5,730 nt of DNA from an uncultured Fretibacterium sp. (lineage in GTDB: Bacteria; Synergistota; Synergistia; Synergistales; Aminobacteriaceae). The stretch covers positions 1 to 5,730 of the forward strand of contig CALAUZ010000076.1 in NCBI GenBank assembly GCA_937892105.1. The letters are read 5' to 3'. This document shows positions 1 through 5,730 of this stretch, piece by piece (the first letter of the stretch is position 1; each line of letters opens with the position of its first letter). The notes below the pieces were generated by a model. That model had not been told where the DNA came from. It searched no databases and saw nothing but the letters and a program-made list of their open reading frames with translations. Position numbers and translations under genes: made by a program.

Positions 1-1057
1 CGTATGCGCTGGCAGTGTCGCGTAACCAGTTGGCTTCCTGCTGCAACTTTCTGAACTCGTCAACTTTTTTCTCTGCCGACTTTATGCCGTCTGAACCATC
101 ATCAACCGGCCATATAACTTGGGCAATACGCAGGTTCTTCAAGGCATCGTCAAACTTTCTCTCCGCGTCAAACTTCTCTGCGTCCTCACGGAGTTTCGCG
201 GCCTTAGTGTACCTTGCGTAGTTCGTGTTCATTGCCCGCAGTCCGTCGGAAATCTCAGAGTCTCTTGGGGAAAGGTTAAATGCTCTGCCTGCAATCTCTA
301 CAGCCTCAGCATAATTCTTCGAGTCCCATAATGACTGTGCTTTCTGCCAGTTCTGCCATGCCTCTCGCTCAAGAGATGATTCTTCATATGTTGAGACAGG
401 AAGGGTTATGCTCACTTTGCTTCCGCCGCTTCCAAGCCTTATGCCCTGAGCGTTGAAAGCAGTTACCGTAATTTCGCTGTCCCCAACGCTTCCCCTGCGC
501 ATGAATATGTCATCATTATCCTGGCTCATGAGTGCGGTTGCGGCATCTCCGTCCCATTTGAACGAGTGCTGTCCCTTGAAGTCAGGGTTAAGGGAGGCTC
601 TAAGTCTGACGGGAGTATTTGCCATCAGAACGTCAGGGCTTAACGCGTAATTTGCGCGCCTCGAAGCGTCCCAGAGAGTTAATGGCCTGTCAACTACTAC
701 GGCAATATCAATCTGGAACTCCTTAGGTGTAACGAGCGTCTCAGTGCTGGACATGACATCGCCATTTCTGTCAATGAATGAGGCTACGACCTTTATGGGG
801 TGAGTATCCAGCGGTGTGAAGGCGCATTCACGTCCTCCTGCCCTGAGAGAAATACGGGCTGGGTTTTTTCCTGTTGTGGGTGTAACTGACCACTCTATAG
901 AACCGTTTGCGGGTATCTGAGCGGCCTCAACGGAAAGTACTGCCTGTTCTCCAACGTGTGCATCACCGTCCATGATTATAGAGGGAGCAGCGTAAGATGA
1001 TGCTGCGAATGACAGCATAAAGGCAATAAGGAAAGCATGAGAAAACTTTATGCGCAT
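1..1057 (-). CDS. Secreted Ig/PKD-like and TPR-like repeat protein, 3' end cut by window
   Basis: An open frame runs from ATG at 1057 to the left edge without a stop: 352 codons, C terminus missing. I do not recognise a named family. Residues 1-24 form a signal peptide (RIK, hydrophobic core, then SSYAAP), so the product is exported. Residues about 25-112 and 113-220 look like two beta-rich Ig/PKD-like domains, with alternating hydrophobic strands and motifs such as IEWSVTP and FKWDGDA followed by SEITVTAFNAQG. From about 230 to 352 the chain is charged and helical, with TPR-like units (WQKAQSLWDSKNYAEAVE, then AEKFDAERKFDDALKNLRIA). This suggests a periplasmic or surface scaffold; a further domain may follow outside the window. 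The start is supported by AAAGGAGGAA at 1067-1076, about 11 bases upstream, and by a TATAAT further up. The gene's existence is secure; its function is unknown. Confidence 0.85.
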   Translation of the reverse strand, partial: MRIKFSHAFLIAFMLSFAASSYAAPSIIMDGDAHVGEQAVLSVEAAQIPANGSIEWSVTPTTGKNPARISLRAGGRECAFTPLDTHPIKVVASFIDRNGDVMSSTETLVTPKEFQIDIAVVVDRPLTLWDASRRANYALSPDVLMANTPVRLRASLNPDFKGQHSFKWDGDAATALMSQDNDDIFMRRGSVGDSEITVTAFNAQGIRLGSGGSKVSITLPVSTYEESSLEREAWQNWQKAQSLWDSKNYAEAVEIAGRAFNLSPRDSEISDGLRAMNTNYARYTKAAKLREDAEKFDAERKFDDALKNLRIAQVIWPVDDGSDGIKSAEKKVDEFRKLQQEANWLRDTASAY

Positions 1058-1121
1058 GAATGAGTGTTCCTCCTTTGAGTGAATAAAGCGTGTGAAATTT
1101 TATGTATAAATTATTATGGTA

Positions 1122-1127
1122 ATTATA
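1122..1127 (-). promoter_or_regulatory. Candidate -10 box for the Ig/TPR gene
   Basis: The minus strand reads TATAAT here, about 65 bases upstream of the ATG at 1057, inside an AT-rich stretch. No good TTGACA-like -35 is present at 16-18 bases; the best is a weak TTTCGA. The perfect -10 and its place in front of a gene with a strong ribosome binding site make it the likeliest start region, but AT-rich DNA gives such matches by chance. Confidence 0.35.
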
Positions 1128-1153
1128 CATTGCCTGCTGAATTTATCGAAACC

Positions 1154-1362
1154 GGAGACTGTGTAAGAAAAAATCAAACAGGAGGACACAATACAAAGGG
1201 ACAGAGCAAGCAGGAAAGACTTAACATCAGCAACGAATTTTGGGATACCATACTCGTTGAGGCTAAAACACAAGATGATTTATGAGGTAAAGATGGCCTT
1301 ATAACTTAACTTAATAAAGCTACTATAGAGCGTATCCTCACCAAATGCAAGGGGCTGTCTCC
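1154..1362 (+). mobile_element. Possible remnant of an IS256-type insertion sequence
   Basis: This is the part of the gene-free stretch 1058-1514 that is not simple AT-rich DNA. At 1154-1167 the sequence GGAGACTGTGTAAG looks like an insertion-sequence end. It is followed by a ribosome binding site (AGGAGG, 1180-1185) and then by a broken transposase N terminus running rightwards. Homology fades near 1340, and GGGGCTGTCTCC (1351-1362) may be an end of the same or another element. No matched inverted repeat pair or target duplication is visible, so the boundaries are guesses. The element is inert: most of the transposase, including its catalytic part, is absent. Confidence 0.4.
1193..1339 (+). 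pseudogene. Broken N-terminal fragment of IS256-family (mutator) transposase
   Basis: One frame reads TKGQSKQERLNISNEFWD, then ILVEAKTQDDL, a TGA stop (1283-1285), GKDGLIT, a TAA stop (1307-1309), and LNKATIERIL. The pattern of an aspartate-leucine turn, G-DGLI, then L-KATIER-L is what I remember just before the EHLGY motif at the N terminus of IS256-family transposases; the EHLGY motif and the DDE catalytic domain are not here. AGGAGG at 1180-1185 sits properly spaced from AATACAAAG, where an ATG would be restored by one inserted G between 1192 and 1193, so the start codon seems to have been lost as well. Two in-frame stops, a lost start and a missing C-terminal part all say pseudogene. The family call is from memory of the motif, not from a search. 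A GTG-started 68-codon frame (1079-1285) contains part of this and is probably not a real gene. Confidence 0.5.
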
Positions 1363-1480
1363 AAAATTGATTCATCGAAAATCTATGTCTTATTCCTCAG
1401 AATTATTTTAGTATTATCATATACATTAGTATAAAACAAGTGAAATAATTTAATACAATTGCAGATAAAAGCATAAATTT
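1363..1480. other. AT-rich spacer with no recognised gene
   Basis: This stretch between the transposon remnant and the terminator is strongly AT-rich, with stops in all likely frames. I see no RNA gene, convincing promoter or repeat family in it. With 1058-1362 it makes up the gene-poor gap between the ABC operon and the Ig/TPR gene. Confidence 0.5.
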
Positions 1481-1481
1481 G

Positions 1482-1503
1482 CCCCCGGCATCAAAGCCGG
1501 GGG
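1482..1503. terminator. Strong hairpin terminator after the ABC operon, possibly bidirectional
   Basis: CCCCCGGC (1482-1489) pairs perfectly with GCCGGGGG (1496-1503) around a six-base ATCAAA loop. It lies 11 bases past the ATPase stop codon on the minus strand. On the minus strand the hairpin is followed by CAAATTTAT, a modest T tract. On the plus strand it is followed by GATTTTTGTTATT, a better one. It should therefore end the ABC operon transcript and also block plus-strand transcription from the transposon remnant. Confidence 0.85.
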
Positions 1504-1514
1504 GATTTTTGTTA

Positions 1515-2273
1515 TTACCGTCTTAATACTTTTGAGAGAAACTCAATCGTTCTCGGCTGCTTCGGGCAGTCAAAGACATCATCAGGCGTACCCTCCTCGC
1601 TGATTACCCCCTTGTCGATGAAAAGCACCCTGTCAGCAATCTTGTGCGCAAACCCCATCTCGTGCGTAACAAGGTACATCGTCATTCCAGAATCGGCAAG
1701 CTCCTTCATTACGTCCAGAACCTCGCCTATCATCTCAGGGTCAAGTGCGCTCGTAGGTTCATCGAACAGAAGAACATCAGGGTTCATCGCCATAGCACGC
1801 GCAATAGCAACTCTCTGTTTCTGTCCGCCCGATAATCTGTCCGGCCACTCGTCTATCTTATCCGCAAGTCCAACCCTCGCAAGCAATTCATGCGCTTTTG
1901 CGTCAGCTTCTTCCTGCGTCATCAATTTCTGGTCTACAGGGGCAAGCGTCAAGTTCTTCCTCACAGTAAGGTGCGGGAAAAGGTAGAAATGTTGGAACAC
2001 CATTCCCATTTTACGTCTGACCAGGTTTATATCGCATTCAGGAGACGTGATATCCTCACCGTTGAAGGTTATAACCCCTGACGTAGGCTCCTCCATTCGG
2101 TTAAGACAGCGGAGGAATGTTGACTTTCCAGAACCTGACGGCCCTATCACCGCTATTTTCTCGCCCTTCCGTATGCCTGTGCTTATTCCGTTCAGAACGC
2201 TCAATGTCCACCCGTCCTGAAGCCTGAACGTCTTATGCAGATCCTTAACCGTCAGAATCATATCGTCATTCAT
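1515..2273 (-). CDS. Polar amino acid ABC transporter ATP-binding protein (GlnQ/ArtP/HisP type)
   Basis: This 252-residue protein is the cytoplasmic ATPase that drives amino acid import through the permease encoded just upstream. All nucleotide-binding motifs are intact: Walker [10 protein letters not shown] at 44-52, Q-loop glutamine 94 in [11 protein letters not shown], signature LSGGQ at 147-151, Walker B VLLFDEP at 167-173 with catalytic E172, D-loop SALD, and switch histidine 204 in VTHEMGFA. Length and motifs match the polar amino acid subfamily; the usual QHFNLFPH has Y in place of N, a common variant. The ATG lies seven bases after the permease TAA, with GGGGG and GAGG elements upstream, so translation is coupled. 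It is the last gene of the operon, ending at a strong hairpin. The amino acid imported cannot be told from the ATPase. Confidence 0.95.
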   Translation of the reverse strand: MNDDMILTVKDLHKTFRLQDGWTLSVLNGISTGIRKGEKIAVIGPSGSGKSTFLRCLNRMEEPTSGVITFNGEDITSPECDINLVRRKMGMVFQHFYLFPHLTVRKNLTLAPVDQKLMTQEEADAKAHELLARVGLADKIDEWPDRLSGGQKQRVAIARAMAMNPDVLLFDEPTSALDPEMIGEVLDVMKELADSGMTMYLVTHEMGFAHKIADRVLFIDKGVISEEGTPDDVFDCPKQPRTIEFLSKVLRR

Positions 2274-2280
2274 GGCCTCA

Positions 2281-3093
2281 TTACCCCCTTCTGCCTCGAC
2301 TTAGCCAATGTTCCAGCTTCTTCACCAAACGGGTCAGCACCATAACCATAATCAGGTATATTATTGCCACCATCACTAACGGCTGTGAGTGTTCCAGCGT
2401 CAACGCCTGAATGTTCTGTCCCGCCCTCGTAAGGTCGTCAATCCCGATGTATCCGGCTATTGATGTCTCCTTCAGAAGAGCTATGAACTCGTTGAACAGC
2501 ATGGGTACAACGTTTCGCAATGCCTGCGGGAGTATTACATGTCTCATTGATGAACCGTATGTCAGCCCCAATGACCTTGCAGCCTCCATCTGCCCGGGAT
2601 CAATGGACTCTATTCCTCCCCTGAAGATTTCCGCAACGTATGCCCCAGAGTTCAGGCCGAATGCGAGTATTGCTATGTACTGGGTGTTAAGATCCCTTGC
2701 TGATGCGAATATTGTGAAGTTCCAGATTAGAAGCTGTACCATTGCGGGGGTTCCGCGAAGAACTGTGATATACGTTTCCGCAAACTTATTCAGCACCGGA
2801 ATATGAACGCCGCCTTTGTACGCAACACGTATAACGCTGAGGATTAAGCCGACAATAACGCCGATTACCGTTGCGCCTGATGTCATGAAGATGGTGGACT
2901 TCAGACCGTCAACAAGCATCATATAACGATCGTCCTTCACGAAATTCTGGTAGAACCTCCTGTTGAAGTCAGACCATGCCTCTACCGTGAAGAACCCCGA
3001 TTCCCACAGCGCATACACCAGAAACGCTCCCACAAAACCAAGCAGTATATCTCCCCTGCCTGCTCCATCGTAACGCTTACTTTTCATAGTCAT
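2281..3093 (-). CDS. Polar amino acid ABC transporter permease (HisM/GlnP type)
   Basis: This is an inner-membrane subunit of about 270 residues, expected to work as a homodimer because only one permease gene is present. A first hydrophobic segment lies at about 15-34, before a soluble stretch ([16 protein letters not shown]). The conserved core starts near 60, with segments at about 66-90, 105-130, 138-155 and 240-258. The cytoplasmic coupling loop has the family EAA pattern ([11 protein letters not shown] from 170, then [11 protein letters not shown]), which docks on the ATPase. TVLRGTP and FIALLKETS are further family hallmarks. The extra leading segment makes it longer than minimal 220-residue relatives. 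The start is uncertain: ATG 3093, ATG 3087, or a TTG at 3111 preceded by GGAG. All overlap the binding-protein gene; I chose 3093 because ATGACTATG sits right at that gene's stop, suggesting coupled translation. Confidence 0.92.
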   Translation of the reverse strand: MTMKSKRYDGAGRGDILLGFVGAFLVYALWESGFFTVEAWSDFNRRFYQNFVKDDRYMMLVDGLKSTIFMTSGATVIGVIVGLILSVIRVAYKGGVHIPVLNKFAETYITVLRGTPAMVQLLIWNFTIFASARDLNTQYIAILAFGLNSGAYVAEIFRGGIESIDPGQMEAARSLGLTYGSSMRHVILPQALRNVVPMLFNEFIALLKETSIAGYIGIDDLTRAGQNIQALTLEHSQPLVMVAIIYLIMVMVLTRLVKKLEHWLSRGRRG

Positions 3094-3871
3094 CTGCCCG
3101 GACAAGTGCAACCTGTCTCACTCCGGTAACGTAGTTGTCCGAAAAGTCCATGTTCTCTTTGCGTTCGTCAGTAACGGTCATTCCGGCGCAAATCATGTCA
3201 ACTTTCCCTGTTGATACGGCTGTTGGGAGGGAGTCAAAGTTCATGTTGATGATGACGAGTTCTTTACCGAGCTTCTTTGCGATATCTGCGCACATCTCAA
3301 CGTCAATTCCGATGAAGCCGTTTCCGACTTTCAGCTCATATGGTGCGAAACCTGCTTCGGTTCCAACATAGAGTTTTCCGCCCTCAGCACCCTTGTTGAA
3401 GTCAATATTTTCCGGCTTAACCGCTGAATAATCCCCGCCGATGTACTTCGCGAAAATTGCGTCCATTGTTCCGTCAGCCTTCATTTCAGAGAGTGCCTTG
3501 TTGACCTGTGAGACAAGCTCAGTGTTGCCCTTTCTGAAGCCGATTGCGTAACTTTCCTCGCTAAGTGCCTCGTCCATTATTGCGAGACCTTCAACCTCAT
3601 TCAGAAACCTTTTTGCGGGCATTTCGTCCATTACGATTGCGCGGATTTTCTCCTGTCTCAGAGCAGCGACCGCGTCAACGTACTTCTCGTAAGTCGTGAG
3701 GAGTTCACCCTTCTTATCGCCGAGCAGGTCTTCAGCGATGTACTGTCCTGTTGTGCCGCGCTGGGCAGCGAGTTTTTCTGTCTTGAGGTCATTGGGGGAC
3801 TTCAGTTTTCCCTCAGCAAACGCACACGAACAGAACGCAAGTACCAGCATTAACGCAAAAACTTTTTTCAT
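3077..3871 (-). CDS. Amino acid ABC transporter substrate-binding protein, circularly permuted SBP_bac_3
   Basis: This 264-residue protein has a signal peptide with a likely cleavage after AFA at 17-19; the cysteines at 14 and 16 do not form a good lipobox. It captures an amino acid outside the inner membrane for the permease encoded downstream. The halves are swapped relative to GlnH/HisJ. Residues 24-145 match the normal C-terminal half: SPNDLK, GTTG (39-42), IVMDEMPA with ligand aspartate 82, SEESYAIGFRKGN (hinge strand), then ALSEMKADGTMDAIFAKYIGG, normally the protein's end. A linker at about 146-164 leads to the normal beginning: KLYVGTEAGFAPYE (166-179), GFIGIDVEMCADIAKKLG, CAGMTVTDERKENMDFSD with ligand arginine 237, and hinge strand VALVRADD. 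The mature length of about 245 residues is normal, so nothing is lost. AAGGAGGA at 3881-3888, nine bases before ATG, fixes the start. The family call is very safe; the permutation is read directly from motif order. Confidence 0.93.
   Translation of the reverse strand: MKKVFALMLVLAFCSCAFAEGKLKSPNDLKTEKLAAQRGTTGQYIAEDLLGDKKGELLTTYEKYVDAVAALRQEKIRAIVMDEMPAKRFLNEVEGLAIMDEALSEESYAIGFRKGNTELVSQVNKALSEMKADGTMDAIFAKYIGGDYSAVKPENIDFNKGAEGGKLYVGTEAGFAPYELKVGNGFIGIDVEMCADIAKKLGKELVIINMNFDSLPTAVSTGKVDMICAGMTVTDERKENMDFSDNYVTGVRQVALVRADDYEK
3372..3388 (-). repeat. Direct repeat copy B, at the internal lobe junction of the binding protein
   Basis: The minus strand reads GCTGAGGGCGGAAAACT, encoding AEGGKL (residues 162-167), just where the family's normal N terminus begins. 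It differs from copy A at 3804-3817 by one three-base insertion. The distance between copies is 429 bases, exactly 143 codons. Confidence 0.7.
3804..3817 (-). repeat. Direct repeat copy A, at the signal peptide/mature junction of the binding protein
   Basis: The minus strand reads GCTGAGGGAAAACT, encoding AEGKL (residues 19-23) at the end of the signal peptide. It matches copy B except for three missing bases. Its position marks where an ordinary binding protein would start its first lobe; here the second lobe follows instead. Confidence 0.7.
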
Positions 3872-3909
3872 GATAATAATTCCTCCTTAGTGATTAGAAT
3901 ATGGGAGCT

Positions 3910-3939
3910 ATTATACTATTTAGACTTTTCAGCGGCCGC
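3910..3939 (-). promoter_or_regulatory. Likely promoter of the amino acid ABC operon
   Basis: The minus strand has a perfect TATAAT at 3915-3910, about 40 bases before the ATG of the binding protein. This would leave a leader of about 30 bases holding the AAGGAGGA site. The -35 position carries no TTGACA-like hexamer; the palindrome GCGGCCGC (3932-3939) lies there instead. The promoter may depend on an activator or be weak, or mgtE transcripts may read through. Confidence 0.45.
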
Positions 3940-3945
3940 CAGTTC

Positions 3946-3984
3946 TTCAAAGAAATAAGGCTCAGAAATGATTTCCTTTTTGAA
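3946..3984 (-). repeat. Inverted repeat directly after mgtE
   Basis: On the minus strand TTCAAA, a three-base AAG bulge and GAAAT pair with ATTTCTTTGAA, giving 11 AT-rich base pairs around a 14-base loop. It begins immediately after the mgtE TAG. No T tract follows, so it is not a classical terminator; it could be an mRNA 3' end stabiliser or chance in AT-rich DNA. Confidence 0.3.
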
Positions 3985-5343
3985 CTAAACCCCTATATTC
4001 ATAACCTTGCTGGCAACCGCAAAATACAGTGTAAGGCTTCCAGCGTCAACAATAGTGGTAACTATAGGCGAGGCCATCAACGCAGGGTCAAAACCGAGAG
4101 ACTTTGCAAGCAACGGCAGCATTCCCCCGACAGTCTGGGCAAATATAACCGTTCCGAACAGGCTTATTCCCACTATCACAGACAACAGGAGATCCCCGCT
4201 CATTGCGTACTTGTAGGCAAAGTTCATTAATGCCAGTCCTCCTCCAACTATCAGACTGACGCGTATTTCCTTGAAAAGAACGGTCATAGCGTCCCTAAGC
4301 CTTAGTTCACCGACAGCAATTCCGCGAATTACTAGTGTTGAGGACTGTGAACCAGCATTACCGCCAGTGTCCATCAGCATTGGGATTGACGCTATTAACG
4401 CAGGGAATGCCGCAAACACTGCCTGATAGTGCGTCAGTATCGCTCCTGAGAAAGTCGCCGAAACCATCAGCACCATCAGCCATATAATGCGCTTCTTTGC
4501 CAGCTCTGTTACTTCCATCGACAAGTAAGGCTCGTCCATTGGGAGCATTGCCGCCATCTTGTGAAAGTCTTCTGTACTTTCCTCCTCCAAAACCTCCATA
4601 GCGTCATCGACTGTAACTATTCCTACGAGGTGATTTTGCGAGTCAACAACGGGAATGGCCATGAAGTCGTATTTCTGGAACAGCTCCGTAACCTTCTCCC
4701 TGTCATCGTTGGTGTTGACAGTGATTATGTTCGTGTCGGTCATAATGTCCTGTATCTTGTCGGCATACTGCGATAGAAGCATTGTCCTGACCGTAACGAC
4801 ACCGATTAATATTCCCTTTGGGTCAGTAACGTAGCATGTATAGAGTGTCTCTTTGTCCGTTCCAACTTCCCTTATGTGCCTGAAGGACTCCTCAACGTTC
4901 ATGTCGGGGCGCAGGGAAATGTATTCAGTGGTCATAATGCTTCCTGCCGAGTCTTCCTGGTACTGCAAGAGCTGGTTGATCCCTCTCCGCGTTTCAGGGC
5001 TTGCGTTTTCGAGAATGCGTTTTACGACGTCAGCCGGGAGTTCCTCCACGAGGTCAGCGGCATCGTCAAGGAACAATTCATCGACAATGCGGCCGAGTTC
5101 TGGTGCTGTGAGCTGTGAGACGAGGGCTTCCTTTGTGTCTGAAATGAGATGTGCGAAGACTTCTGCGGCTATGTCCCTGCTGAGTGCGCGGAAAAGTATT
5201 ACCCTTGCTTCGGGTTCGAGCTGTTCGAGGGTATCGGCGATGTCGGCAGCGTTCATGCCTTCTGTTATGCTTCTGAGTTCGCGGATATTCTTGGCTTCTG
5301 CGAGTGATTTTATTGTTTCGAGAGTGTCAGCGGTTTCGAGCAT
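3985..5343 (-). CDS. mgtE: Magnesium transporter MgtE
   Basis: This complete 452-residue protein, the usual family length, is a homodimeric inner-membrane Mg2+ channel gated by intracellular Mg2+. Domains in order: a helical MgtE_N superhelix (about 20-130, with repeats such as ADIADTLEQLEPE and DAADLVEELP); CBS domain 1 (about 135-195, starting SIMTTEYISL); CBS domain 2 (about 197-255, IMTDTNIITV and VGIVTVDDAME); a connecting helix; then five membrane segments from about 285 to 450. Family hallmarks in the pore domain are PMLMDTGGNAGSQ (321-333) and FDPALMASPIVTTIVDAGSL (418-437). D433 corresponds to the pore aspartate that binds Mg2+ in the Thermus protein. AGGAGGTG lies seven bases before the ATG, and the gene starts 21 bases after the folC stop, so the two are probably co-transcribed. 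No Mg2+ riboswitch leader fits in that gap. Nothing is missing; the call is very safe. Confidence 0.97.
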   Translation of the reverse strand: MLETADTLETIKSLAEAKNIRELRSITEGMNAADIADTLEQLEPEARVILFRALSRDIAAEVFAHLISDTKEALVSQLTAPELGRIVDELFLDDAADLVEELPADVVKRILENASPETRRGINQLLQYQEDSAGSIMTTEYISLRPDMNVEESFRHIREVGTDKETLYTCYVTDPKGILIGVVTVRTMLLSQYADKIQDIMTDTNIITVNTNDDREKVTELFQKYDFMAIPVVDSQNHLVGIVTVDDAMEVLEEESTEDFHKMAAMLPMDEPYLSMEVTELAKKRIIWLMVLMVSATFSGAILTHYQAVFAAFPALIASIPMLMDTGGNAGSQSSTLVIRGIAVGELRLRDAMTVLFKEIRVSLIVGGGLALMNFAYKYAMSGDLLLSVIVGISLFGTVIFAQTVGGMLPLLAKSLGFDPALMASPIVTTIVDAGSLTLYFAVASKVMNIGV

Positions 5344-5364
5344 TTTAGCACCTCCTGTGTGGTT

Positions 5365-5730
5365 TCAACGCAGAATTTTATCACGCTTTACGTGTCCTAT
5401 GAGGTACAGACTTCCGCATATCAGCACGCCGTCATTCCCATCGCTAATAGCCTTACCCACAGCCTCAGAAGGACTGGTAAAGCCTTCCGGAACATTGCCC
5501 CATGAGAAATTCTCCGCAGACTTCAGCAATTCATCAGGCGTTGCAGACCTTGCCATTCCAGGAACTTGCGTAACATACAGTGAAGGACGCAGGGTATTGC
5601 TCATAAGTTCAAGGCAGCCCGAATAATCTTTGTCCCTCATCGCCGCATAGACAACCCCGAACTTCCTCTCAGGCCATAATTCCCTTATACTCCCGCAGAG
5701 CTTCTTCACACCGTCATAATTATGTCCGCC
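5365..5730 (-). CDS. folC: Folylpolyglutamate/dihydrofolate synthase, C-terminal part
   Basis: The frame is open to the right edge, giving the last 121 residues before a TGA. It starts GGHNYDGVKKL, matching the DG-HN-DG motif at the start of the C-terminal Mur-ligase-like domain of FolC. VVYAAMRDKDYSG follows, the counterpart of the family's FGAMRDKD stretch, and the end is GVLICGSLYLIGHVKRD, the typical final strand and helix of FolC. The enzyme uses ATP to add glutamate to folates and, in many bacteria, to make dihydrofolate from dihydropteroate. The ATP-binding N-terminal domain lies outside the window. An internal GTG at 5709 would give a shorter frame but is not the start, because the homology continues upstream of it. 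MgtE follows 21 bases later. No frameshift is seen. Confidence 0.85.
   Translation of the reverse strand, partial: GGHNYDGVKKLCGSIRELWPERKFGVVYAAMRDKDYSGCLELMSNTLRPSLYVTQVPGMARSATPDELLKSAENFSWGNVPEGFTSPSEAVGKAISDGNDGVLICGSLYLIGHVKRDKILR

Noticed and set aside
1079..1285. 68-codon GTG-started plus-strand gene
   Set aside because: The GTG has no ribosome binding site, its first third is AT-rich filler, and the rest is better read as a broken transposase that continues past the stop.
1612..1986. Plus-strand frame of 124 codons opposite the ATPase gene
   Set aside because: It is a mirror of the conserved ATPase coding sequence with low-complexity serine/alanine content.
3077..3871. Lipoprotein signal in the binding protein
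   Set aside because: Cysteines 14 and 16 lie in LAFC and FCSC, neither a good lipobox (bulky F before C14, no L/V/I at -3 for C16), while AFA at 17-19 is a good ordinary cleavage site.
3077..3871. Truncated or fused binding protein pseudogene
   Set aside because: Both lobes, both hinge strands and the ligand residues are present once each in one intact frame of normal length, which fits permutation better than decay.
5344..5364. Mg2+ riboswitch before mgtE
   Set aside because: Only 21 bases separate folC and mgtE, filled mostly by the ribosome binding site.
4853..5626. Long plus-strand open frame of 257 codons opposite mgtE and folC
   Set aside because: It is antisense to two clear genes, crosses their boundary, is rich in serine and arginine with no domain pattern, and has no reason to be a gene.
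1..5730. CRISPR array, tRNA or rRNA genes
   Set aside because: No regularly spaced repeats and no cloverleaf or rRNA-like sequence were seen on either strand.

Overview
The window carries five genes, all on the minus strand, plus a decayed transposon remnant on the plus strand. The mixed base composition, free use of AGG and ATA codons, strong AGGAGG ribosome binding sites and an exported protein with an N-terminal signal peptide suggest an anaerobic, gut- or rumen-type bacterium. A member of the Synergistota is my best guess. This is inference from style and gene content; no marker gene settles it.

Layout in transcription order, from the right edge leftwards: (1) 5730-5365, the C-terminal end of folC (folylpolyglutamate/dihydrofolate synthase), cut by the window edge. 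(2) 5343-3985, mgtE, a complete Mg2+ channel/transporter gene 21 bases after folC and probably in its transcript. (3) A 113-base gap with a small inverted repeat and a likely promoter. (4) 3871-1515, a three-gene polar amino acid ABC importer: binding protein, permease and ATPase, with overlapping or very close genes, closed by a strong GC-rich hairpin terminator at 1482-1503. (5) 1481-1058, a gene-poor stretch holding a broken N-terminal piece of what looks like an IS256-type transposase, plus a promoter for the last gene. (6) 1057-1, the N-terminal 352 residues of a secreted protein with Ig/PKD-like beta domains followed by a TPR-like helical region, cut by the left edge.

The most striking observation is the binding protein of the ABC importer. 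It contains everything expected of a family 3 (SBP_bac_3, GlnH/HisJ type) amino acid binding protein, but in the wrong order. The usual C-terminal half (GTTG motif, DE-P motif, closing helices) follows the signal peptide directly, and the usual N-terminal half (GTEAGFAPYE, TxxERxxxMDFSD) comes last. It reads as a natural circular permutation with full content. A near-identical short DNA repeat encoding AEG(G)KL lies both at the mature N terminus and at the internal junction, as expected if a tandem gene duplication followed by partial deletion produced the permutation. The permease and ATPase that follow are normal, so the permuted protein probably serves a working importer of unknown amino acid specificity.
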